A DNA stretch of 15,173 nucleotides from Victivallales bacterium (GTDB lineage: Bacteria; Verrucomicrobiota; Lentisphaeria; Oligosphaerales; Oligosphaeraceae): contig JAGCSE010000183.1 of assembly GCA_017964325.1 (NCBI GenBank), positions 1-15,173 on the forward strand. Reading direction: 5' to 3'. The notes beneath the pieces were generated by a model. The model was not told the origin of the DNA. It ran no database searches and saw only the letters and a program-made list of their open reading frames with translations. How positions within the stretch are numbered: position 1 is the stretch's first letter; every line of letters starts with the position of its first letter. Shown here in pieces: positions 1 through 6,951 of the stretch. The position numbers were made by a program, and so were the translations under genes.

Positions 1-18
1 ACCAAGAAGGAAAACATC

Positions 19-900
19 ATGCAGGACATCAGACTCGGAACATTGGTCAACGTCAACGACAAGACGGAGAACTACGTCCGTCAGATCATCCCCTACGGAT
101 TCGAGAGTTTCTCATTCATCTTCGGCGGCGGCTTCCCCCGCAAGCCCGCCGAATTCGCCGAAAAGATCATGCCCATCCTGAAGGAGAACAACGTCGTCGC
201 CTCCTCCATCTGCCTCTATCTCTGCGAAACCATGGACGAAGGCGAGGCCGGCGACAAGGCACGCGACAATTGGCGCGAACTCATTGATTCCGCTCATCTT
301 TTCGACTGCAACGTCGTCTGCGGTTTCACAGGCCGTCTCGACAAGTCCATTCCCGACAATATCGAACGCTTCAAGGAAGTCTGGACGCCGCTGACCGAAC
401 AGGCAGCCGCAAAAGGCGTGAAGATCGGCTTCGAAAACTGCAACATGGGCGGTTCATGGGGCCATGGCCGTTTCAACATCGCCATCAATCCAGCCGCCTG
501 GGAGCTGATGTTCAACGCCATCCCGTTGGAAAACATCGGTTTGCAATGGGAGCCCTGCCATCAGATGGTGCAGCTCATCGACCCGATGCCGCAGCTCCGC
601 GAATGGACGAAGCGTTTTGTCCACATCCATGGAAAGGACGCCACGATCCATCGCGACACGCTCGCCAAATACGGCATTTACGGCACGAAGACCTTCGCCT
701 TCCACCGCACGCCCGGCTTTGGCGACAGCAACTGGACGGAAATCATTTCCGAACTCCACCGCAACGGCTTCAAAGGCTCCATCGACATCGAAGGCTGGCA
801 TGATCCCGTCTATCGTGGCGAACTCGAAATGACTGGCCAAGTCAACGGCCTCAACTACTTAAAGCGCTGCCGCGGCGATTTCTATCCCAATCCGGCATAA
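19..900 (+). CDS. Sugar phosphate isomerase/epimerase-like TIM-barrel protein
   Basis: The 293-residue product looks like a xylose isomerase-like TIM barrel (PF01261 superfamily). Members bind a divalent metal and isomerise or epimerise sugars, sugar phosphates or inositol derivatives. Candidate metal ligands sit where the family has them: E139 in GFEN, E178 and H181 in WEPCH, H202/H204 in VHIHGKD, and E258 near the C-terminus in DIEGWHDP. The length is usual and there is no signal peptide, so it is probably cytoplasmic. The start at 19 is supported by AAGAAGG at 4-10, eight bases upstream. Its substrate cannot be told from sequence. Such genes often sit in sugar-degradation operons, and the upstream partners would lie outside the window. 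No T-rich terminator on the + strand follows it. The family call is firm; the exact reaction is unknown. Confidence 0.85.
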   Translation: MQDIRLGTLVNVNDKTENYVRQIIPYGFESFSFIFGGGFPRKPAEFAEKIMPILKENNVVASSICLYLCETMDEGEAGDKARDNWRELIDSAHLFDCNVVCGFTGRLDKSIPDNIERFKEVWTPLTEQAAAKGVKIGFENCNMGGSWGHGRFNIAINPAAWELMFNAIPLENIGLQWEPCHQMVQLIDPMPQLREWTKRFVHIHGKDATIHRDTLAKYGIYGTKTFAFHRTPGFGDSNWTEIISELHRNGFKGSIDIEGWHDPVYRGELEMTGQVNGLNYLKRCRGDFYPNPA

Positions 901-911
901 AAGATAAAGCA

Positions 912-957
912 TAAAAAACGCGAGACGATTAGGCAGTTTTTTGGCTAATCGTCTCGC
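912..957 (-). terminator. Rho-independent terminator of the AAA-ATPase gene
   Basis: A perfect 13-bp inverted repeat (920-932 with 945-957) encloses a 12-nt loop. On the minus strand the stem is followed, after one base, by six T residues (complement of 913-918). This makes it an intrinsic terminator for the leftward gene at 979. The plus strand has no T-run after the stem, so it may end the rightward gene poorly. Confidence 0.8.
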
Positions 958-978
958 ATCGCATTGCGCCTTTTCAGT

Positions 979-2550
979 TCAAACTCTTTCAACCTTCGCG
1001 TCCAACAGATGGCGAGTCTTGCGGTCGAAATTGAGGCCAATCAGCCAAATCGGCAAATTACGGCCTTGATATGGAGCATCGTAGTGTTTGTCTTTCACTT
1101 GTTTCAGAGCTTCGTCTGCGGACTCGTCAACCTTTAGTTCGAAGATGAACACGCCGACACCCGAAACGGCGACAATGTCCGCCTGCCCATTGGACTGACG
1201 AACCTCCTTGTCGCAACGAATGTTCAGCGCCCACAAAAGGACGAGAAGATTCCGTTCAAAGGCGTATTCCTGTACGTTTCCTTCCAATGGACCATACGGC
1301 AGATCGGCGTATAGTGCTTTCAGTCCGATGAAGAAGCTATCCCACTCGGCATCAAGCAGTTTGTTGCCGAGTTCCGACACCCAATAAGCATCCTGATGGG
1401 CGGCGACAGACGTCATGAGCATGGATAAATCTTGCCTGACCTCCTCGTCCGGCACACGCAAGGCAAAACGTCGCGTAGAGTCGTCGTAGTCTGCGATTGT
1501 CAAATATCCTGCCTGATAGAGCATTGGTATAGGCTTGAGATTCCGAATATCCGTGACATCGAAAGCCTCCTCGCGTACATGCTGGATTTTCTGCAAGTCA
1601 ATGGCCATGAGGTCATATCGCGTGACGTAATTCATCAACATGGAGGCCTTTCCCGTCTCGGACCAAGAAGCCTTGAAGAAGCAGTTCCTTTCGGATAAAT
1701 TGATGCCGATGGAGACTGGATTGTAAACAGTCGTCGGCGATGTCTGACCAAATCTGTATCCGTTGAACCATCGCTTCAATTCCGCTCGGTATTTGTCATC
1801 CGAAAGCTTCATTTTCTCCGCATGGGCACGGAGATGGTCGCCGAAGTATTTATCCAATTCCTCCTCTGTATATCCAAGCATCGTCGCGTATTGATCAATC
1901 ATCGATAGATTTGTCAGATTGGAAAGGGCGGAGAACATCGACATCTTCGTAAACCGAGAGACGCCTGTGATCATGAGGAAACGGATGCCTGCCGTACGAT
2001 CCTTCATCTGGCCGTAGAAATCCGCAAGCATGCCTCGTATCTTGTCCGCATCGTCTGGCTTGTCCAATAGACGTGCCACTGGCGCGTCATATTCATCGAT
2101 GAGAACGACGACGCCTTTACCACCGTCCATGGCGGAAAGCTCTTCAATGGCGTTGCCAAAGTTACCGGCCGCCGACTGCTGCGGATCATACATCCCGCCT
2201 GCCTTGACGATGCCCCTCCTTACTTCCAGTTCGAAAAGCGATTTGAATTCATCAGTCGTAGATGTCGCGGCTCTCATGAAATTGAAGCACATCACGGGAT
2301 ATTTCTCCCACTTCCAATCCGTCTTGGAGATAGCCAATCCGTCAAACAACTCGCGCCGTCCTTCAAAAATAGCCTTCAATGTACTGATCATCAACGACTT
2401 GCCAAAACGGCGCGGACGCGACACAAAGAAACGCCGTGCATCCTGCCGCGTGATCAACTCATGGAAATAGGCCGTCTTATCAATGTAGATGCAACCATGT
2501 TCTCTAATTTCAGCGAAGTCGCCTGAATCTGTCAATATCGGTTGAAGCAT
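979..2550 (-). CDS. AAA-ATPase-like / PD-(D/E)XK nuclease-like protein
   Basis: The 523-residue protein has the two-part build of the AAA-ATPase-like family (PF09820) with a C-terminal PD-(D/E)XK nuclease-like domain (PF08011). The N-terminus contains the family's IREHGCIYIDKT stretch. RPRRFGKS (about 45-52) is the Walker A region, and VVVLIDEYD (about 147-155) is Walker B. Near the C-terminus, D458 followed by FELK with E471 and K473 fits a PD-(D/E)XK core that looks intact. The family is abundant, often multicopy, in gut anaerobes; its role is unproven, with defence, DNA processing and mobile-element functions all proposed. I place the start at 2550, not the upstream ATG at 2571. AAGAAGGA lies eight bases before the internal ATG, and family members usually begin close to that point. 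The upstream ATG has only a weak site. A terminator follows the gene. Confidence 0.85.
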   Translation of the reverse strand: MLQPILTDSGDFAEIREHGCIYIDKTAYFHELITRQDARRFFVSRPRRFGKSLMISTLKAIFEGRRELFDGLAISKTDWKWEKYPVMCFNFMRAATSTTDEFKSLFELEVRRGIVKAGGMYDPQQSAAGNFGNAIEELSAMDGGKGVVVLIDEYDAPVARLLDKPDDADKIRGMLADFYGQMKDRTAGIRFLMITGVSRFTKMSMFSALSNLTNLSMIDQYATMLGYTEEELDKYFGDHLRAHAEKMKLSDDKYRAELKRWFNGYRFGQTSPTTVYNPVSIGINLSERNCFFKASWSETGKASMLMNYVTRYDLMAIDLQKIQHVREEAFDVTDIRNLKPIPMLYQAGYLTIADYDDSTRRFALRVPDEEVRQDLSMLMTSVAAHQDAYWVSELGNKLLDAEWDSFFIGLKALYADLPYGPLEGNVQEYAFERNLLVLLWALNIRCDKEVRQSNGQADIVAVSGVGVFIFELKVDESADEALKQVKDKHYDAPYQGRNLPIWLIGLNFDRKTRHLLDAKVERV

Positions 2551-2597
2551 ATAGCGCGTCCTTCTTGCCATGTCTGTCTCACTTGCTTTCCATATAC

Positions 2598-2630
2598 ATT
2601 ATATATTATATAGTTTTTTGCAAATCCAAC
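2598..2630 (-). promoter_or_regulatory. Putative promoter of the AAA-ATPase gene, shared GTTG/CAAAAAA motif
   Basis: The minus strand at 2630-2612 reads GTTGGATTTGCAAAAAAC and is followed by two TATAAT hexamers (2610-2605 and 2603-2598), about 50 bp before the start codon. A closely similar block lies upstream of ilvE (8045-8065) and of the M14 peptidase gene (13381-13396). The -35/-10 spacing does not fit a single simple consensus here, so the exact transcription start is uncertain. Confidence 0.45.
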
Positions 2631-2896
2631 AAGACATTTTCCTGTAGCGTAAGAACCGATTCATTAATTTTTCATTAACTACGGAATCCTTTCTGACTTG
2701 CATTTCACTGAATTCCAAGTCATCCTCAGGCAGACATTTTTGTGTTTCTTTTAACAAATATTTAATATATGATAATTATATCTCTATATAAAATATTTCT
2801 ATTATTTTCCAAATTTTTAATTTGATTTTTTAATTTCTGTAGTTTATATTATTTTATATGAAATATAACAATCTCTTTTAGAATAATCGCTTTCCC
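2631..2896. other. AT-rich divergent intergenic region
   Basis: This stretch is strongly AT-rich, with long runs of A and T (especially 2745-2880), and I see no credible gene in it. It separates the leftward AAA-ATPase gene from the rightward Lar-like gene and should hold the latter's promoter. Many TATA-like hexamers are present, so none can be chosen with confidence. The composition contrasts sharply with the GC-rich flanks. Confidence 0.6.
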
Positions 2897-2910
2897 ATGG
2901 AAGCAACAAA

Positions 2911-2928
2911 TTGTGCACCCTTGCACAA
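2911..2928. promoter_or_regulatory. Inverted repeat, possible operator of the Lar-like gene
   Basis: TTGTGCA-CCCT-TGCACAA is a perfect 7-bp inverted repeat with a 4-nt spacer, 52 bp before the start codon at 2981. A second small palindrome, ATGAT-T-ATCAT, follows at 2933-2943. Size and position suit a dimeric repressor site near the core promoter. This is inference: no regulator gene is adjacent. Confidence 0.35.
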
Positions 2929-2980
2929 ATTGATGATTATCATAATTAAGCAAACACTAAAGAAAAAAGGAGTGGTCATT

Positions 2981-3541
2981 ATGAGTACACGCGCAATTGT
3001 TGAATTGAAGGGAGAGGATGGCAAAGTCTTGACTCTTTATCGTTCCCATGATGGTTATGTAGATGATGGGCTTGGAGAAGATCTCTATCATTTCTGCAAA
3101 AAACAAAAGAAAGGAATATCCCCTGCGGAAATATTGTATGGTCTTCTATCAGAAGATGACATAGATCTTGAGACTGATGGCGATGACATGCCGGATTTCA
3201 CCTATAGAATAACTTGCTCATCACAAAAATATCCTGAATTGACATGTTGGTATCTAGATTGGTCTAACGCCCCCAAAGGTTTTTTCGGCCAATATCTTGA
3301 AGCTCCCCTTAACATCGAATCAAAAGATAATAATGTAAGTAATGAAGAGATTGGAATACTTCCATGTCCTTATTGTGGCAAGTATCCATGGATATCCTCT
3401 TCCTCAAATAAACACGGGATGACTCTAAAATGCATAGATGATTGCTGTAAAGGGCATGACATGATTGGATATTATCAATCGAAACAAGAAGCTGAAATGG
3501 CTTGGAACAACGCTTGCAAGCAAGTAAAAACCAAATTATGA
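2981..3541 (+). CDS. Small protein with C-terminal Lar-type zinc ribbon
   Basis: This 186-residue protein appears to have two parts. The C-terminal 60 residues have CPYC (C129, C132), a second cysteine group (C151, C155, C156) and an AEMAWNNA ending. This is the pattern of the restriction-alleviation protein Lar family, small phage and prophage zinc ribbons that modulate type I restriction. Residues 1-110, starting MSTRAIVELKGEDGK and continuing LYRSHDGY, resemble a small domain I recall from phage and mobile-element hypothetical proteins, but I cannot name it. The start at 2981 is chosen because AAGGAG (2967-2972) lies eight bases upstream; an in-frame ATG at 2897 has no such site. The gene is AT-rich (hand counts: 25/60 GC at 3001-3060, 22/60 at 3181-3240, against 37/60 at 4021-4080 in mnmG), which suggests horizontal acquisition. 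Whether it acts on restriction is untested. Confidence 0.75.
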   Translation: MSTRAIVELKGEDGKVLTLYRSHDGYVDDGLGEDLYHFCKKQKKGISPAEILYGLLSEDDIDLETDGDDMPDFTYRITCSSQKYPELTCWYLDWSNAPKGFFGQYLEAPLNIESKDNNVSNEEIGILPCPYCGKYPWISSSSNKHGMTLKCIDDCCKGHDMIGYYQSKQEAEMAWNNACKQVKTKL

Positions 3542-3561
3542 ATTATGCATTGTGAATTATG
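3539..3561. repeat. Short direct repeat at the convergent gene junction
   Basis: TGAATTATG occurs at 3539-3547 and again at 3553-3561, separated by 5 bp. The copies overlap the stop codons of the Lar-like gene and mnmG. No hairpin terminator is visible between these convergent genes. The repeat could be a trace of an insertion junction or simple AT-rich slippage. Confidence 0.4.
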
Positions 3562-5383
3562 AATTCCGCAGCCTGACTTGCAGAACGGAGATTTCGGCGG
3601 GCGTCACGCCATCGATGCGTGACGCCTGCCCGAGCGTGGCGGGGCGGCGTTTTTCCAATTTGATGCGCGCCTCAGCGCTCAAGCCTTCGATGTTGTAGTC
3701 GAAATCCACCGGAATCTTGCAGCTTTCCAGCTTGCGCATCGCCTTCACCTGATGCTCCTGTTGGTCGATGTAGCCTGCATATCGTGCATCCACAAGCAAT
3801 TGTTCCCAAATGCGTTCCGAATACGGCGGCAGTTCATCGGCATGCTTTTCGATTTCAAAGTCCGGATGGGCCAGAAGCTCCAACGCGGAATAGCCGTCGA
3901 TGCGGATTTTCGCAAGTTCCTTCCGCGCAGCGACCAAATCCGCTTCTAGTTTGCGGACGTTTTCGACGGCATCGCGAGACGCGCTGCCCATCGCATATCC
4001 AATTTCCGTCAGGCGGCGGTCCGCATTGTCCTGTCGCAATGACAGACGGTATTCCGCCCGCGACGTGAACAGGCGGTACGGCTCCACAATGTCTTTCGTC
4101 ACCAAATCGTCGATCATCACGCCGATGTACGACGAATCGCGCGGCAAAATCAGCGGTTCGCCGAGATTGCCCGCAAAACGCGCGGCATTGATTCCCGCCA
4201 CAAGTCCTTGCGCGGCAGCTTCTTCATATCCACTCGTGCCGTTGATTTGGCCCGCCAGAAACAGATTCGGCCATTTGCGGACTGCCAATGACGAATCCAA
4301 TTGATGCGGAAAAACGAAATCATATTCGATGGCGTATGCGTAGCGGCTAATGAACGCATGTTCCAGCCCCGGAAGCGAACGGATCATCTGCCATTGAACA
4401 TCAACGGGCAACGACGTCGAGATGCCGTTCAGATAATATTCGTCCGTCGAATTGCCCTCCGGCTCCAAATAGATATGATGCCGCGGACGATCCGCAAAAC
4501 GGACGACTTTGTCTTCAAACGACGGGCAATAACGCGCTCCAATGCCGTGGATCTTTCCCGCGTACATCGGCGAACGGCTCAGATTCGCTCTGACGACTTC
4601 CGCCGTCTTTTCGTTGGAATACGTTAGATAGCATGGCCGTAGTTTCAACGTAAAATCCGAAAACACAGGAACATAGTCGATATGGTCGCGGAATGTGAAT
4701 TTGCGATGCAGCGCATCCGTGTCCTGCTTCTCCAGCGATTCGATGTCTATGGTTCGGCCCAAGACGCGGACAGGCGTTCCCGTCTTCAGACGACCGATTT
4801 CCAATTGCAGATCATCCTTCAACGATGCGGAAAACGCAGCAGCAGCGGCGTCGCCACAACGGCCGCCAGGCATCGAATTCATGCCGAAATGCAACTTTCC
4901 GTTCAAAAACGTTCCCGTGGAGGCGACGAGAGCCTTGCAGCCCCAGCAGTCGCCGAACGCCGTCTTGATTCCGACAACCTTTCCGTTATCCACCACAACG
5001 CCAGTCACATCCGCCTGATGAACGAATACATTATCATGGCGCTCCAGAACGAATTTCATACGGCGCTGATACAGCGCCTTGTCGCACTGCGCACGCGGCG
5101 ACTTCGCCGCCGCGCCTTTCGAATCGTTTAGCATGCGGAACTGGATCGTCGTCGCATCGGCGTTAACGGCCATTTCACCGCCCAATGCATCGATTTCGCG
5201 GACGACCTGCCCCTTCGCGACGCCGCCAATGGCGGGATTGCACGACATCTGCGCGATGTGGTCGTTGTTCATCGTCACGAGCAACGTAGAAGCACCCAAC
5301 CGCGCAGCCGCCAACGCAGCCTCGCAGCCCGCATGGCCTGCACCAACGACAATTACATCAAAATTTTCCTGAAACTGAACCAT
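3557..5383 (-). CDS. mnmG: tRNA uridine-5-carboxymethylaminomethyl modification enzyme MnmG
   Basis: MnmG (GidA) is an FAD-dependent cytoplasmic protein. With the GTPase MnmE it installs the 5-(carboxymethyl)aminomethyl group on wobble uridine 34 of certain tRNAs. The 608-residue length is near the usual 620-630. Visible hallmarks are the FAD-binding GAGHAG at 14-19, the SCNPAIGGVAKG stretch, GARYCPSFEDKV with its conserved cysteine, AGQINGTSGYEEAAAQG, and the C-terminal DYNIEGLSAEAR region. The reading frame stays open upstream to 5467, but that extension covers palindromic leader DNA and lacks family similarity. The ATG at 5383 puts FDVIVVGAG at the proper distance and has GGA a few bases before it. 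No mnmE or rsmG is adjacent. It is convergent with the Lar-like gene, and no terminator is visible after its stop. Confidence 0.95.
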   Translation of the reverse strand: MVQFQENFDVIVVGAGHAGCEAALAAARLGASTLLVTMNNDHIAQMSCNPAIGGVAKGQVVREIDALGGEMAVNADATTIQFRMLNDSKGAAAKSPRAQCDKALYQRRMKFVLERHDNVFVHQADVTGVVVDNGKVVGIKTAFGDCWGCKALVASTGTFLNGKLHFGMNSMPGGRCGDAAAAAFSASLKDDLQLEIGRLKTGTPVRVLGRTIDIESLEKQDTDALHRKFTFRDHIDYVPVFSDFTLKLRPCYLTYSNEKTAEVVRANLSRSPMYAGKIHGIGARYCPSFEDKVVRFADRPRHHIYLEPEGNSTDEYYLNGISTSLPVDVQWQMIRSLPGLEHAFISRYAYAIEYDFVFPHQLDSSLAVRKWPNLFLAGQINGTSGYEEAAAQGLVAGINAARFAGNLGEPLILPRDSSYIGVMIDDLVTKDIVEPYRLFTSRAEYRLSLRQDNADRRLTEIGYAMGSASRDAVENVRKLEADLVAARKELAKIRIDGYSALELLAHPDFEIEKHADELPPYSERIWEQLLVDARYAGYIDQQEHQVKAMRKLESCKIPVDFDYNIEGLSAEARIKLEKRRPATLGQASRIDGVTPAEISVLQVRLRNS

Positions 5384-5404
5384 CTTTTTCCGTATATTCA
5401 AAAC

Positions 5405-5459
5405 CATGACGGGAGGGATGCATTCAATGCATCCAGTCATGCAGGAGCGTGACCCTCCC
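5405..5459 (-). promoter_or_regulatory. Palindromic leader upstream of mnmG
   Basis: Three nested or competing inverted repeats lie 22-76 bp before the mnmG start. GGATGCATTCAATGCATCC (5416-5434) is a perfect 19-bp palindrome. CATGAC/GTCATG (5405-5410 with 5436-5441) flanks it. GGGAGGG/CCCTCCC (5411-5417 with 5453-5459) would pair across it and partly exclude the inner hairpin. It could be an operator, a folding mRNA leader or both. No promoter could be assigned with confidence. Confidence 0.45.
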
Positions 5460-5465
5460 AACGCC

Positions 5466-5501
5466 AAAAAAATGCCGCCCGACTGATGTCATGGCGGCAT
5501 T
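5466..5501 (-). terminator. Rho-independent terminator of the sigma/anti-sigma operon
   Basis: A perfect 9-bp GC-rich stem, AATGCCGCC (5471-5479) with GGCGGCATT (5493-5501), encloses a 13-nt loop that can form a small inner GAC/GTC stem. On the minus strand the stem runs into seven T residues (complement of 5466-5472), giving a standard intrinsic terminator between the anti-sigma-like gene and mnmG. Confidence 0.8.
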
Positions 5502-5525
5502 CCATTTTTCATCAACAGCCAATCA

Positions 5526-6206
5526 TCAATAACCTGTCAAGTCATGGTCGATCAGCTCGTTCAATTCTTCACGCTGGCGTTCAATTTTCTTGCTCGTTTC
5601 GAAAATCCGCTTGTCAAACGCCTGTCCTGGAAGAAGTTCCGTCAAATCCATAGCAGCAGCTTCATCGTTGGCGGTGATCATCTGGCGTTCGTATGACACT
5701 TCACCAGGGCTCAACACCATCATGCCGCCCATGTCAGAAACATCCCATCTCATACCGTCAAATGCGGTTTTCACCGCCTTCGAAGCGACAGCAGGAACGG
5801 TTTTGGCAGGAGCTGATTTCGGGATGGATTTCATCAACGCCCCCATCGCGTTTCCAGAATTCTCCAACGTATTCTTGCCCCATTCCAATGGAACAACCCG
5901 AAGCAGCAATGTAATCATTGCGGCCAACGCGGAAACCTTCCAGACCAATCCCCATATCATACGGCCGGCACGATGTTTGCGGCGTTTCCCATAACGAGCT
6001 TGCGCCATCATCGCCAACTGAGCCACCTTTTCGCGCGGCAGATGCACCTTCTCCCCCTCCGCATCTTCACGCAAAGTCTCCAATATGAACAGTTCGGACT
6101 GGCAGTCGGAGCAATGGCGGCAATGGAAAACCCATGCCGCATATTCTTCGCTGCCTTCTCCGTGCTCCATGGCACGGGTCCGAAGATGTTCACACCTATG
6201 ATTCAT
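5526..6206 (-). CDS. Membrane zinc-finger anti-sigma-like protein
   Basis: This 226-residue protein directly follows an ECF sigma gene and probably restrains it. Near its N-terminus it has H28-x3-C32-x2-C35, the zinc-binding signature of anti-sigma factors of the zf-HC2/ZAS type. One membrane helix lies at about 83-102, with a lysine in the middle. The C-terminal 120 residues would be periplasmic and resemble nothing I can name. The start at 6206 is preferred over the ATG at 6245: GGAG lies five bases before it, and the resulting ATG overlaps the end of the sigma gene by 11 nt, which suggests translational coupling. The family role is well established; assignment of this protein to it rests on the motif, the topology and the gene order. 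Confidence 0.75.
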   Translation of the reverse strand: MNHRCEHLRTRAMEHGEGSEEYAAWVFHCRHCSDCQSELFILETLREDAEGEKVHLPREKVAQLAMMAQARYGKRRKHRAGRMIWGLVWKVSALAAMITLLLRVVPLEWGKNTLENSGNAMGALMKSIPKSAPAKTVPAVASKAVKTAFDGMRWDVSDMGGMMVLSPGEVSYERQMITANDEAAAMDLTELLPGQAFDKRIFETSKKIERQREELNELIDHDLTGY

Positions 6207-6801
6207 ACCTTCTCCACAATGAACGCAACTGGTTGATTGCCTCATGCATACGCCAAAGCGCAGTCCCCTGCGGAATCTCCAACGTCTCCGCTATATCCTT
6301 GAATGCCATTTCACCGTAAATCCGCAGCTCCACCACCTGACGGAAATCATCCGGTAGTTTCGCAATGAGACTGCGAAGCATCTCCGTGTCATTCTCATGC
6401 GCAAGTGACGAAAGCGGACTGCGATGCCCGCACGTCATCTCAGGCAACGTCTCCCCCGTCAACTCGAATTTCCGGCGACGGATGATGTCAATCGCCAGAT
6501 TGTGCGATACACGGAAAAGCCACGGCCCAAGATTGTCGTTCTGCAACGTGGTCGGCGGCTTGTCAATCAGCTTTAAAAAGACCTCCTGGCAGATGTCCTT
6601 CGCCAAATCAAGCGAACCTACATAGCGGCGCGAATACGCAATCAGCTTCGTCTCATAACGCGCAACGATTTCCGTGAACGCCTCACCAACACCGTCACAC
6701 ATCAACTTGACAAGCTCCCAGTCGCTCCGCGCGCTGCAATCCAGCCCGCCGCAATTGGACAACGCTTCAAAACGTTCTATGTTTTCTATATTACCTGTCA
6801 T
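6196..6801 (-). CDS. ECF-type RNA polymerase sigma factor
   Basis: The 201-residue product has the two conserved parts of an extracytoplasmic-function sigma factor. Region 2 spans about 41-111, including DICQEVFLKL (69-78) and WLFRVSHNLAIDIIRRRK (94-111), which contact core polymerase and the -10 element. Region 4 spans about 145-197, with LPDDFRQVVELR followed by a helix-turn-helix (165-193) for the -35 element. The start at 6801 has AGGA about seven bases upstream. About 35 residues precede region 2. The gene overlaps the anti-sigma-like gene by 11 nt and shares its terminator. ECF factors commonly activate their own promoter, but I could not identify a matching promoter upstream. The signal it responds to is unknown. 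Confidence 0.92.
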   Translation of the reverse strand: MTGNIENIERFEALSNCGGLDCSARSDWELVKLMCDGVGEAFTEIVARYETKLIAYSRRYVGSLDLAKDICQEVFLKLIDKPPTTLQNDNLGPWLFRVSHNLAIDIIRRRKFELTGETLPEMTCGHRSPLSSLAHENDTEMLRSLIAKLPDDFRQVVELRIYGEMAFKDIAETLEIPQGTALWRMHEAINQLRSLWRRYES

Positions 6802-6906
6802 ACGTATCCTGAAAAAATACCCTTTCTCCGCTTCTCATAATCCTTCGTCATTTCTATAACGACGGAGTTTTCTCCTTTATTGGCAATATCATGGATTTCC
6901 ACCGCC

Positions 6907-6938
6907 TTTCCCGTCAGACAGGCTCGTCTGACGGGAAA
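6907..6938 (-). promoter_or_regulatory. Perfect hairpin between ilvE and the sigma gene
   Basis: A perfect 13-bp inverted repeat (6907-6919 with 6926-6938) encloses a 6-nt loop, just after the ilvE stop and 106 bp before the sigma start. Neither strand has a T-run after the stem. It is therefore not a standard intrinsic terminator, although it may still cause termination or protect the ilvE mRNA 3' end. Confidence 0.6.
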
Positions 6939-6951
6939 AACATGATGAAAA

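Noticed and set aside
934..945. CAGTTTTTTGGC in the terminator loop, identical to 8044-8055 in the ilvE promoter
   Set aside because: A 12-mer dominated by a T-run matches easily by chance, and it lies downstream of a gene with no promoter role apparent.
5384..5467. N-terminal extension of MnmG by 28 residues
   Set aside because: The extension codes for palindromic leader DNA, has no similarity to the family N-terminus, and would place the FAD-binding strand too far from the start.
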